Notes under the pieces: model-generated
Databases searched by the model: none
What the model was told of the DNA's origin: nothing
The model's input: only the letters and a program-made list of their open reading frames with translations
Program-made: the position numbers and the translations under genes
Assembly: GCA_006503475.1 (NCBI GenBank)
Contig: RSEH01000082.1
Location: 62,001-126,000 of the forward strand
Direction: 5' to 3'
DNA length: 64,000 nt
Source of the DNA: Stentor roeselii
Taxonomy: Eukaryota; Ciliophora; Heterotrichea; Heterotrichida; Stentoridae
Part shown: piece after piece, positions 1 through 7,898 of the stretch
How positions within the stretch are numbered: the stretch's first letter is position 1
Layout of the letters: each line of letters begins with the position of its first letter

Positions 1-1
1 G

Positions 2-166
2 CTTATAAACGAAGGTTCCCGAGCTCCAATCCGTCTACAAACGACCCTTCCCCAAATGACAACATCCAAAGTGCGTAAAATTCCTTTTATCCTAAACGAC
101 TTCCACATTCGCGAGACAAACTCAGGCTTCGCACGAAACGACTTAGGAGGTTTTTTCACTAGATAA
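2..166 (+). CDS. C-terminal end of an unidentified protein (5' part outside window)
   Basis: Frame 2 is open from the window edge to a TAA at 164-166 and gives 54 residues ending in GFARNDLGGFFTR. Its GC content is far higher than in the flanks of this genome, which is why I read it as coding. The next start codon, ATG at 184, lies only 17 nt past this stop, in line with other tandem pairs in the window. I do not recognise the family. The basic, Gly/Phe-rich tail is reminiscent of small axonemal proteins, but that is only an impression. A competing frame 1 runs to a stop at 76-78 and looks less convincing. Confidence 0.5.
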   Translation, partial: LINEGSRAPIRLQTTLPQMTTSKVRKIPFILNDFHIRETNSGFARNDLGGFFTR

Positions 167-183
167 GCGGATAATTCTAAAAA

Positions 184-1134
184 ATGAGTAAAAAAGTCTT
201 CAGCATCAGCTCTGCTCCAACTTCCATCCAGTCAAAATGCTCCAGTTCATCAATTTCAGTCGTAAGCAGCCCTTCTTTCAAATCTCCATCAGTCAACGCC
301 TTGCAAAGGTCTTTGTCAAGTAAGCAGCTACGACTAACAGAATCACTTATTCTTTATTCTCAGGAACTTTCAGCGAAAATTCCTAAAATCGCTCAAAAGT
401 GGACTCTTCAAAACGCGAGACTTAGAAAAATTTTAAACAAAAAGAAAGTTTTGCAAAAGCTTTCAAATAAAAAACACAGACAACGGGAAAAAATTGATAA
501 GGAAAAAGACCGGGTGGGGAAAATAGAGGATTTGGTTTTTAATGAAAAAAAAGACTTGTTGGAAATCAAGAAGAAAGTTGAAGGGTTGGGTGTTAAATGC
601 AAGGATTATGGAGTTATTGAAAGGGTTTTAAATGACTTGGAGATTAAACGGGTTAGGACTTTAGACAGGATTACAACTTTTAGTAGGTATAAGGATCTTA
701 GTAGAGAACAGCTAATGACGATTCAAAGTAATGCTAAAAAAATTGAGAAGTTGCAGGATAGGATTGAGATTAGGAGGGAAGAGGTCCTGGTTTCAAAGGA
801 AGATGTTCAATTTCATTGTTGTTGTATTCAAAAAGGGATCGAAAATATCAGGAATGATTTGAAAAGTTTTATGGATCTAAAAGGTGTGAGGGATAAAAGT
901 TTTAAAAAGGAAATTTTAACGTTGAGGGAAAGATTTCAAAGTATTTATAGAGATAATCAGGCGAAACGGCAGCATTTGAAAAATTTTAAAGATAAGATTG
1001 AAGCTAACTTGGCACTTTTGAGACTTGAAAATAAACATGTTGATAATCGGAGGAAAAAAATAAAGGAAGTCTCAGAATGGATAAAAAATCAGCAAAATCT
1101 CATAAAAACTTCTAAAGCTTTCGTATTAAAATAA
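184..1134 (+). CDS. coiled-coil protein, 316 aa
   Basis: Unrecognised protein. The first 55 residues are Ser-rich; from about residue 60 to the end it is Lys/Glu-rich and predicted to be almost entirely coiled coil, with no globular domain or membrane segment. The ATG at 184 is the first in frame and follows an A-run, as many starts here do. It converges on the coiled-coil gene at 1166-2332 with 31 bp between stop codons. Both proteins start with a Ser-rich segment containing a similar SPS-x-x-AL-x-x-SL-x-SK stretch followed by Lys-rich heptads, so they may be diverged inverted duplicates. A structural cytoskeletal role is plausible but unproven. Confidence 0.8.
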   Translation: MSKKVFSISSAPTSIQSKCSSSSISVVSSPSFKSPSVNALQRSLSSKQLRLTESLILYSQELSAKIPKIAQKWTLQNARLRKILNKKKVLQKLSNKKHRQREKIDKEKDRVGKIEDLVFNEKKDLLEIKKKVEGLGVKCKDYGVIERVLNDLEIKRVRTLDRITTFSRYKDLSREQLMTIQSNAKKIEKLQDRIEIRREEVLVSKEDVQFHCCCIQKGIENIRNDLKSFMDLKGVRDKSFKKEILTLRERFQSIYRDNQAKRQHLKNFKDKIEANLALLRLENKHVDNRRKKIKEVSEWIKNQQNLIKTSKAFVLK

Positions 1135-1165
1135 TGTGAATTAAAATTGGATTTCAATAAAAAAT

Positions 1166-2332
1166 TCAGTTATTTACTAATTTCTCAACCTTTCTTAGTT
1201 CTTTTTCTTTTTCAAGAGCGTTGTGGACCAGTTCGCTGATCCTTTTTCTCCTACCTTCCAAATTAAACTTAGGACTGTCACTTTTGACTTCCTTATCGAT
1301 TTCAACCAGAACCTGGTTGAGTTCTTCTTTTTTCTTCACATATTCAACTCGATCACAAACTACCTTCTGCAACTCTTCCACCTTCTCCTTAAAAGCCTCT
1401 ACTCGAAATTGCCTAAATTCAAGACTTTCCTTTAAAATCGCAACTTTTTCTTCTTTTTCCTCGATTTTCACTTTAAAAGCTTTTAAATCAACCCAACTTC
1501 TAAAAAATTTATTCTTCAATTCTTTGATTTCCATGAAAATTCCATCATTTTTCACTGAAATAATTTCAACTTCTTCAAAAATGATTTGATTTCTCTTAAC
1601 AAGTTTTTCAGTTTTTTCTTTTTCTCTTAAAACTTTCTTTTTAAACTCGTCGAATTTAATTTGAAGCTGAAAAAATGCTTCGAGTTGTACTTCAAAGTTT
1701 TTTTGTTCATTTTCAAATTTTTCCCTAAGTCCGAAGATTGCATCTTTTTTGTACTTTGCAATATTTGAATGCCGGAACAAGGACTCTTCTTTTTCGCCTA
1801 TTTTTGAAATTGTACTTTTAAGTAGAGTTATTTGCATCGATTCTTTAACAAGGGAGCCCGTTTGAGTACTGTCTGAAGAACGTGAGTCAAAACTTAGGTC
1901 GGGGTCTTTTAAATTAAGTTCTTGTTCTGCATCTTCCACTTTTCGCTCATTTACTGCCAAATATTTAAACCTTTCTATGAGTTTTTTGTAATATAAGAGA
2001 AGTTCTTTATCAAATTTTCTCTCTTTTTTTAGAAGTTTTAACAAAATTTTCCTTTTTTCTAGGTTTTTGATACGAGTTCCGATTGTATTTGATAGGATTT
2101 CTAAACTTTTTTCTTTCTTTATTGAGAGTCTGAATCTTTTTTTTAGATTTGATAGGTTTTTTAAAGTTTTGGCTTTTTGAGTGAGGATTTCTGAGATTTT
2201 TTTCTTGATTGTTTGCACCTTAGAAGCAAGACTGGCAGGAAGTGCAGAGTGACTTGGACTTTTAATCAGCAAGTTGGCATAACTTTTACTTTTAGCATTA
2301 GCAGTCTCCAATGATTTCGTATTTTTCTTCAT
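1166..2332 (-). CDS. coiled-coil protein, 388 aa
   Basis: Unrecognised, long Lys/Glu-rich coiled-coil protein. A short N-terminal Ser-rich stretch contains SPSHSALPASLASK, similar to SPSVNALQRSLSSK in the convergent gene at 184-1134. I chose the ATG at 2332 because the frame upstream offers only a non-ATG codon and would run into the start of the divergent POT1-like gene. The stop is TGA, one of two clear TGA stops in the window, which argues for the standard code. No membrane segment, no catalytic motif. Probably a structural protein of cortex or basal bodies; this is inference from composition alone. Confidence 0.8.
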   Translation of the reverse strand: MKKNTKSLETANAKSKSYANLLIKSPSHSALPASLASKVQTIKKKISEILTQKAKTLKNLSNLKKRFRLSIKKEKSLEILSNTIGTRIKNLEKRKILLKLLKKERKFDKELLLYYKKLIERFKYLAVNERKVEDAEQELNLKDPDLSFDSRSSDSTQTGSLVKESMQITLLKSTISKIGEKEESLFRHSNIAKYKKDAIFGLREKFENEQKNFEVQLEAFFQLQIKFDEFKKKVLREKEKTEKLVKRNQIIFEEVEIISVKNDGIFMEIKELKNKFFRSWVDLKAFKVKIEEKEEKVAILKESLEFRQFRVEAFKEKVEELQKVVCDRVEYVKKKEELNQVLVEIDKEVKSDSPKFNLEGRRKRISELVHNALEKEKELRKVEKLVNN

Positions 2333-2403
2333 GAAATCTTTATTATTTATCAAAACACATGAAAATTGTCTCAACTATCCGAAATCCATTTATTTCTTAT
2401 AAA

Positions 2404-4029
2404 ATGAATCTGTCCGACTGCAAACTCGGCATCAACGCGGGTCCCTTATCACTTGAAATAATCTCTCGTTCGAACCTGACAGAAGAGTTACTAAAGCTTG
2501 TCCTGATCGATGCAAGTCAAGCTAAAGTGAATTTATTTGTGGAAGGCGCCAATTTGATCAACTTTTTCATGCAGCCGCGAATCTCAACAAGACTCGAACT
2601 CTCAGATTTCGAGATAAGTGAAGATTTCACCCAGATAAGCCAGCATTTTCCAACATATCTAAATGGCGAAGAGATCGCGACTCACGAAACAAGTTTCCGT
2701 TTTTACATCCGAATGCAAAACATTCTCCCAAAGCTGACACTAGGTTACTTAAACCGTACTTTGAAGGTATCACCATCAGATAACCTAGATCACATAAACG
2801 TGAAAGAACTATACGAATTACGAAAAAGCCAATTGGCAAACATAGAAAAAGTGGGAGGTACCAATAAATGTTGCACCTTAAAAGAAATAAGTGACAAAAT
2901 CTCAGGAAATACAGTCTACGCCTGGTGCTATGCAGTGGTAGTTGATTGTTGTTCTTCATATCTCAGGAAACAAGGAGAAAGTCCTGATTACATCGCAGTT
3001 TATCGAATCACTGACTACTCGATTTTTCCTAACAACATCACTTTGACGATTTTTCATAAAACTCCGAAAGAACTTCCGAAAATAGCGAATTTTGGAGATA
3101 TCATAAAATTAAACGACGTTCAATTCAAGGAACATCAAGGGTCCATGGTCGGTACTTTTCCCTCCAACACTAAAAGTATGAGTTTTTACCTGTTTGACTA
3201 TTCAGGGGAAAGTCTTTCACCTTATGCATGCTACAAAGGCCAGTTTCACACGAATGCTGAGCATGCGAATCGCATTGAAAGACTTTCAGATTGGACGAGA
3301 TTGACCTTTGCTTATGAAGTTCCTTTGTTTTTAAGCAATACCAAGACACTTGCTAGTCTTTCTATTAATGAAGAAGCTGATGTCAAGACTCGAGTCGTTG
3401 AAATTTGCTCTCTGGGAGTCAATGAACATGATCCTTCTGTCGTCATTTTAGCAGATTCTAATGAAATCTGCCAACTTGTTGTCCCTTTTGATAGGAAAAG
3501 ACTTTTAAAGTTCATTAAACAGGGAGACCTGGTCAGGATTCGAGGAGTTTCTTATGAAGAGAAGGTCCTTATCTTGAAGCCTTATTCAGAGATATTAAGA
3601 ATTCCGCCAGAATTTAAATGTTTAGATGTGCCGAACAGTTTAAATAAAGAAGAACTTGCAAAGTTTCTTAAGATTTACGTTGACATTCCTCAAAGCAAGG
3701 TAATTTCAGTTATTTCTTCTGAGTTCCAGTCAGTCCCCATGATTCCTTTCAACAAACTTCTAGTGACTGAAAATAAATTCATTAAAGTTGAAGGCTTTAT
3801 CATAAAACTTTGCATTAAAAGAAACAGTCTGGAGCTTACTTTATGGGAAGGAAATAGTGAAGATAATTTGATTTCCATTTCAGTTCCGGAAGAAACGATT
3901 AAGAGTTTCTTGAATGGAAAGTCTTGGGAACAAGCACAACTCGAGGCTATTGGACATGACTGCAAATTTCAGGGGATTATTCAGAAAGACCCGAACTTTT
4001 TCAGACTGGTAGGGACTTCTTTGGTTTAA
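2404..4029 (+). CDS. POT1: POT1/TEBP-alpha-like telomere-end-binding protein, 541 aa
   Basis: The central part (about residues 155-300) matches the first OB fold of POT1 and ciliate TEBP-alpha: VYAWCYAVVVD, then a strand pair around YIAVYRITDYS, then GDIIKLNDVQF and a final hydrophobic strand before WTRLTF. A second OB-like segment follows (about 310-430, with GDLVRIRGV). POT1 family proteins bind the single-stranded telomeric 3' overhang and cap the end, a heavy load in a macronucleus with many ends. About 150 residues precede the first recognised OB fold, longer than in TEBP-alpha, and have their own OB-like strand rhythm. The start is either ATG 2404, preceded by TATAAA, or ATG 2359; the first fits better, but this is not certain. 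Confidence 0.75.
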   Translation: MNLSDCKLGINAGPLSLEIISRSNLTEELLKLVLIDASQAKVNLFVEGANLINFFMQPRISTRLELSDFEISEDFTQISQHFPTYLNGEEIATHETSFRFYIRMQNILPKLTLGYLNRTLKVSPSDNLDHINVKELYELRKSQLANIEKVGGTNKCCTLKEISDKISGNTVYAWCYAVVVDCCSSYLRKQGESPDYIAVYRITDYSIFPNNITLTIFHKTPKELPKIANFGDIIKLNDVQFKEHQGSMVGTFPSNTKSMSFYLFDYSGESLSPYACYKGQFHTNAEHANRIERLSDWTRLTFAYEVPLFLSNTKTLASLSINEEADVKTRVVEICSLGVNEHDPSVVILADSNEICQLVVPFDRKRLLKFIKQGDLVRIRGVSYEEKVLILKPYSEILRIPPEFKCLDVPNSLNKEELAKFLKIYVDIPQSKVISVISSEFQSVPMIPFNKLLVTENKFIKVEGFIIKLCIKRNSLELTLWEGNSEDNLISISVPEETIKSFLNGKSWEQAQLEAIGHDCKFQGIIQKDPNFFRLVGTSLV

Positions 4030-4058
4030 TTCCTAAATTAATTCGAGTTATTATTAAC

Positions 4059-4388
4059 ATGGGATGTTGTGAGGTTAAAAAAGAAATAAATGAAGTCTTG
4101 GAAGTCGATTTGCAGACAAAACATGAAGACTCGTTCAATGATTTAAGCATTTCTTCGCATCATTGTCATACTTCTAATGTTTTTCCTGATAAAATCATCA
4201 ACTTGCCTGTAAGGGATCGGTCGATTTCTAATACTTATCCTAATACTTTAGAACAGGCTTTTATTGCGAGCTCACCTATGTTGAGGGCAAGTGAAGTTAC
4301 CAAGACTGCTGTTTTTTTTACTAGTGAGGATACTGAGCTTAGTGTCATTAAAGAGGAAAATCGGGAGAGTGGGACTAGACGAAATTAG
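4059..4388 (+). CDS. small MGCC-start protein, 109 aa
   Basis: Unrecognised small acidic protein. It begins MGCCEVKKE: Gly2 is a candidate N-myristoylation site and Cys3/Cys4 candidate palmitoylation sites, so membrane attachment is likely. The rest is polar, Ser/Thr/Glu-rich and probably disordered. It lies 29 nt behind the stop of the POT1-like gene on the same strand, with ATTATTAAC directly before the ATG. The same MGCC start occurs on the PKG-like kinase at 35127. No domain is visible, so the function is unknown. Confidence 0.7.
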   Translation: MGCCEVKKEINEVLEVDLQTKHEDSFNDLSISSHHCHTSNVFPDKIINLPVRDRSISNTYPNTLEQAFIASSPMLRASEVTKTAVFFTSEDTELSVIKEENRESGTRRN

Positions 4389-4637
4389 AATTTTTATTAT
4401 TAATTAGGTGTAAAACCAACAAGAATGATTCGCATAAACAAACATATAGAAATCCCTATTATGCAATGAGAAACGATGAATTCAAAATTTTATCTTTAAC
4501 AGTCCATCAAACCTCTTTCACTAATACCGATATCTTAAAGAAAACCCAATACTTAACTTACAACACCTCTCCATATAAAAGAAACGACTTTCCACTCTAA
4601 ACAAAAAATTCTAATAAAACCACCAAAACTGAATAAA

Positions 4638-5096
4638 TTAATCATCATCTTCAACAACCAGCAGCGGTTCACTCTCAATATTAAAGCGACTCGCTCTATC
4701 AACATGAGTGGCAACAAGAAGTTTATTCCTAAGTCTTTCTACTCCAGCGATTCCTTTAGTTTTCGCTTTGAGTTTCGCTTTAATATCTTCCAACACAGGT
4801 CGAAACTCTTCTAAATTTCTAATTTTCGGATAAAACCTTTTCAACAACGATTCAATCCAATTCAAGCAGAGAGGATTAGAAAAAACCCAGTATCTTCCAA
4901 TCAAGAAGTTAAGCAAATGGGCTAAATGAGGTAAAGAGATGTCAGTCGGAGGGTCACTACTCTCAATGCACCAGTCTAGAAGAGTAGTGTCGTTAGTTTC
5001 AAGTGCTTGGGTAAGGACGTTGTTCACTTCTTCACTTCTCGTCAGTGTTCCTGGTTTGTGATTCAAGTGTCTTCCATCCTGTACTTCAAGGTCCAT
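4638..5096 (-). CDS. stand-alone Utp12-domain protein, 152 aa
   Basis: The helical core (about residues 20-130) has the Utp12-domain pattern seen at the C-terminus of WDR43/Utp5, WDR3/Utp12 and PWP2: a Leu-rich region, then LNWIESLLKRFYPKIRNL, then a helix and a closing RLRNKLLVATH stretch. In those proteins the domain assembles UTP-B/t-UTP subcomplexes of the small-subunit processome in the nucleolus. Here no WD40 propeller precedes it; the DNA upstream is the 50-bp tandem repeat. The acidic EDDD tail fits a nucleolar protein. Either the domain has been separated from its propeller or this is a ciliate-specific small subunit. Family call moderate. Confidence 0.55.
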   Translation of the reverse strand: MDLEVQDGRHLNHKPGTLTRSEEVNNVLTQALETNDTTLLDWCIESSDPPTDISLPHLAHLLNFLIGRYWVFSNPLCLNWIESLLKRFYPKIRNLEEFRPVLEDIKAKLKAKTKGIAGVERLRNKLLVATHVDRASRFNIESEPLLVVEDDD

Positions 5097-5120
5097 GTCG
5101 ATACTTTATTATACTATCTA

Positions 5121-5519
5121 ATTATTCAATTTGATGAAAAGTGTATACAGGAAGATTTAAAGACTATTATTGAGTATTCAATTTGATGAAAAGTATCAAC
5201 TGGAAGATTTAAAGACTATTATTGAGTTTCGATTTAATGAAAATTTCTTCTGGAAGATTTAAAGACTATTATTGAGTTTCGATTTAATGAAAATTTCTAC
5301 TGGAAGATTTAAAGACTATTATTGAATTTCAATTTGATGAAAATTTCTAGTGGAAGATTTAAAGACTATTATTGAGTTTCGATTTAATGAAAATTCTAGT
5401 GGAAGATTTAAAGACTATTATTGAATTTCGATTTAATGAAAATTTCTACTTGAAGATATAAAGACTACTATTTACTATTCAATTAGATGAAAATTTCTAC
5501 TGAAAGATTTAAAACTATT
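5121..5519 (+). repeat. tandem repeat, 8 copies of a ~50-bp unit
   Basis: Eight head-to-tail copies begin at about 5121, 5169, 5221, 5271, 5321, 5371, 5420 and 5470; unit lengths are 48, 52, 50, 50, 50, 49, 50 and 50 bp. The most constant part is GAAGATTTAAAGACTATT; the first half (a variable ATTGAGTTTCGATTTAATGA) differs mostly by single bases. There are no spacers. The array fills the space between the 3' end of the PG-rich gene (stop at 5529) and the 5' end of the Utp12-domain gene (start at 5096), so it covers a terminator and a promoter at once. Confidence 0.95.
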
Positions 5520-5528
5520 ATTGACTAA

Positions 5529-6704
5529 TTACTTATATAAGGGGAAATCGTAAGCTCCTGGGCCTGGAACATCAGAGGCTTTATACTTCAACTTTGCTTC
5601 ATTCCCAAATCTCCATTTTCCATATTTTTTATCAGGAGTAGAGTACTGCCCAGGTCCTGGATTCTGATCAACTTTTAATTCACATTTTTTTTCTTTTCCA
5701 AAAACCGGTGCTTTGATTTTTTCATAAAGTTTCGCATTATATTCAGCAGGTCCTGGTGAAGTTTCCAAAGCTTTATTTTCAGTTTTCGGTCTAATAGTGA
5801 AGCAAGGTCCTTCAACAAATTTAGTCGGAGTTCTATAAGTTCCAGGTCCAGGTAGTGCATCCGCCTTAACAAAAGTTTCCCTTTTGCTCCTTCCAAATAT
5901 CAAATTCGAGTGACTTTTCGGGACATCTCCATTATAAGCCCCAGGTCCAGGCACCATCTGATCAACATACTTAAACCTTGCGCCTCTTCCAATGCTATAA
6001 CATCTTTCATCCAAATTCGCCTTAATCGAATAATTCCCAGGTCCAGGTGACCTTTCCACTTCTTTAACAACGACTTTTCCCGAAATACTAAATCCTTTGC
6101 TATCCTGAATACTCGGCAAGCTGTAAGTTCCAGGTCCAGGCACAGCAGAAATCGCGGACTTGGCTCTCGGCTCTGACCCGAATTTAACTCCAGTCGAATT
6201 CAATTCATGGTTAACCTGATAAGCCCCAGGTCCAGGCGAGTTTTCTTTTTCTTTCCGATCTGGCAGAAGTCGTTGTTCTTTGGTGAAACTGTGAGTAAAG
6301 GTCTTGTCAAATGAAGGAGTTTTCGGGTCGTATTCTCCTGGACCTGGCGCTTGTGGCTTCTGAACCAGTCTGATCCGGCCTTTGAGTGAGAATTTCGGAC
6401 CTTCTGTGATGACTGACTTGTAATCGTAGACTCCAGGACCAGGAGCTGGGGAGACCTGAAATTTTCCCATTCGAGCTGATGACCCGAAAACTGCCGACTT
6501 CGAAGATTGACTTGATTTTATTTCGTAAGAACCGGGACCTGGGTTCTCTGGAGATTTTGAATTGTTTCGGTTAGACCTGCTTATTGTGTAACTTGGACTT
6601 ACTGAGGCTGGCTTTGATGAATAGGAACCTGGACCTGGCACTTCTGGAAGTTTTTCTGCTTTTCGACGACCTTCGAGTGTCCATGCTGGACCGACTTGTC
6701 TCAT
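5529..6704 (-). CDS. sperm-tail PG-rich repeat (STPG/ODF3-like) protein, 391 aa
   Basis: About eleven copies of a PGPG-x-Y motif (PGPGSY, PGPGAY, PGPGTY, PGPGNY, PGPGEY, with one relaxed PGPAEY) are spaced about 33-37 residues apart along the whole protein, with PCFTI- or SFTKE-like strands between them. This is the SHIPPO/STPG architecture of ODF3/CIMAP-family proteins, which lie along axonemal or cortical microtubules. No other domain is visible. The ATG at 6704 fits because the first repeat starts soon after it. Its 5' flank carries a C-rich sense strand (see 6733-6763) and its 3' flank is the 50-bp repeat. The exact orthologue cannot be settled from motifs. Confidence 0.9.
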   Translation of the reverse strand: MRQVGPAWTLEGRRKAEKLPEVPGPGSYSSKPASVSPSYTISRSNRNNSKSPENPGPGSYEIKSSQSSKSAVFGSSARMGKFQVSPAPGPGVYDYKSVITEGPKFSLKGRIRLVQKPQAPGPGEYDPKTPSFDKTFTHSFTKEQRLLPDRKEKENSPGPGAYQVNHELNSTGVKFGSEPRAKSAISAVPGPGTYSLPSIQDSKGFSISGKVVVKEVERSPGPGNYSIKANLDERCYSIGRGARFKYVDQMVPGPGAYNGDVPKSHSNLIFGRSKRETFVKADALPGPGTYRTPTKFVEGPCFTIRPKTENKALETSPGPAEYNAKLYEKIKAPVFGKEKKCELKVDQNPGPGQYSTPDKKYGKWRFGNEAKLKYKASDVPGPGAYDFPLYK

Positions 6705-6732
6705 GTATTAATTATTAGGGATTTTGAGGAAT

Positions 6733-6763
6733 GGGAGAAGGGAGGAGGGAGAAGGGAGGAGGG
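6733..6763 (+). other. G-quadruplex-forming motif in a 5' flank
   Basis: Five GGG runs separated by exactly four bases each (AGAA or AGGA alternating) form two units of GGGAGAAGGGAGGA plus a final GGG. This meets the usual G3+N1-7 pattern. It lies 29-59 bp upstream of the ATG of the PG-rich gene, on the strand opposite to its coding strand. Confidence 0.8.
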
Positions 6764-6890
6764 TTTGAGTTTTTTATTGAATTTAGTGAATTGAAGGCTT
6801 TTATGAGACTTTTCGAGGTTTTCGGATATTATGAGATGAAGGGTGTAATAAAATTTTCAGATTCTTGGATTATCTGAATTTCATGAAGTG

Positions 6891-6979
6891 GAAGAAATGA
6901 GATTTATTGGAAGAAATGAGATTTATTGGAAGAAATGAGATTCATTTGAAGAAATGAGATTCATTTGAAGAAATGAGAT
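6891..6979 (+). repeat. tandem repeat, 4.7 copies of a 19-bp unit
   Basis: Units of GAAGAAATGAGATTTATTG start at 6891, 6910, 6929, 6948 and 6967; the third and fourth change to ...TTCATTT and the last is partial. It lies between the divergent PG-rich gene and the gene at 7142. Confidence 0.9.
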
Positions 6980-7009
6980 CCAAAAGCCATTCACTAATTC
7001 CTTCTCCAG

Positions 7010-7141
7010 CATAAACCCCATTCCAATCCCACAACCACCAACAACACCTAAAAAAAAACTCACACTCATTAATCCCTCTCAATTCCCACCATAAAACCAA
7101 AACCATATCCTCACCATAACCCTACTTCTAAATAATACAAT
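7010..7141 (+). promoter_or_regulatory. G-free 5' flank of the gene at 7142
   Basis: No G occurs on the + strand from 7010 up to the start codon, although C is frequent (CCCC, ACCACC, CCCACC). It is the clearest example of the G-poor sense strand found upstream of most genes here. It probably holds the promoter and the short 5' UTR; no TATA or initiator can be fixed from sequence alone. Confidence 0.5.
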
Positions 7142-7831
7142 ATGAGCATCAGGAATAATTCTGCTAAAATATTGAGAAAGCCTTCATCTCAAAGTCGAGG
7201 CTCATCACTTTGCCGGCTTCAAAACCCTTCCAGTTCTCCAAACCCTCGTTCATCACTGAACCCTTCATCAGTCGCCAACCGATTGATCCAAAAGCGAGCG
7301 TCGACTGACCGGAAACTCGAAATTCTTCGTCAAAAAAAACTGGAAGCCGAGATGAAAGAAGTTCAGTCAAAGCCGAAGATCTTGAACAAATCTCGAGAAA
7401 TCGCAAGAAGAGCTGAAAAAAAGATCTTTGGAGAAGACCTTTTGATTGAAGTTGGAGAAGAAAACCTGAAAAAAAACGTTCAAAGTCAAAACAGGATCAA
7501 GTCTTGCAAAACGAAATATGACCAGAGTCAGGTCCTTCAAGATTTTACTCAAAAAAGTATCTTTTCTAAGTTAAAAGGAAAAAATGAGGTGAAAAGTCAG
7601 GGTTTTAGGAAAAAGGCAAAAGTTGAAACACAAAGAAATGAATTTTTTCCTGTGCAGACCTGTGATGATACTTTTGAGATTGAAGAGGAAATTGGAATGA
7701 TTGAATCGAAATTGGGGATAAAAAAAAGCTTTGACTTGAGGAAAGAAGATGATAAAAATTTCGTGTTTTCGCCGAATCCTCGGGTAAACCAAAGACTGAA
7801 CTTCAAGCACAAGTTTCGAATAAGGGAGTAG
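7142..7831 (+). CDS. basic, partly coiled-coil protein, 229 aa
   Basis: Unrecognised. Residues 1-50 are Ser/Asn/Pro-rich, residues 50-130 strongly basic with KLEILRQKKLEAEMKEVQ and a KPKILNKSREIARR stretch resembling short microtubule-associated basic motifs, and the C-terminal third is mixed charge. The start is the ATG directly after a G-free flank. It converges with the TTLL gene, with 67 bp between stops filled by a 23-bp tandem repeat. A cytoskeletal role is a guess from composition and from the neighbours. Confidence 0.75.
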   Translation: MSIRNNSAKILRKPSSQSRGSSLCRLQNPSSSPNPRSSLNPSSVANRLIQKRASTDRKLEILRQKKLEAEMKEVQSKPKILNKSREIARRAEKKIFGEDLLIEVGEENLKKNVQSQNRIKSCKTKYDQSQVLQDFTQKSIFSKLKGKNEVKSQGFRKKAKVETQRNEFFPVQTCDDTFEIEEEIGMIESKLGIKKSFDLRKEDDKNFVFSPNPRVNQRLNFKHKFRIRE

Positions 7832-7832
7832 T

Positions 7833-7892
7833 TGTAAATATTCTTGATAATTAAGTGTAAATATTCTTGATAATTAAGTGTAAATATCATTA
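7833..7892 (+). repeat. tandem repeat, 2.5 copies of a 23-bp unit
   Basis: Two perfect 23-bp units at 7833-7855 and 7856-7878, each starting TGTAAATATTCTTG and ending AATTAAG, are followed by a partial third unit. They fill the 67 bp between the convergent stop codons at 7831 and 7899. Confidence 0.85.
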
Positions 7893-7898
7893 AATACA

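Noticed and set aside
5121-5519. The 50-bp array as a CRISPR array
   Set aside because: Copies are directly adjacent without unique spacers, and the genome is eukaryotic.
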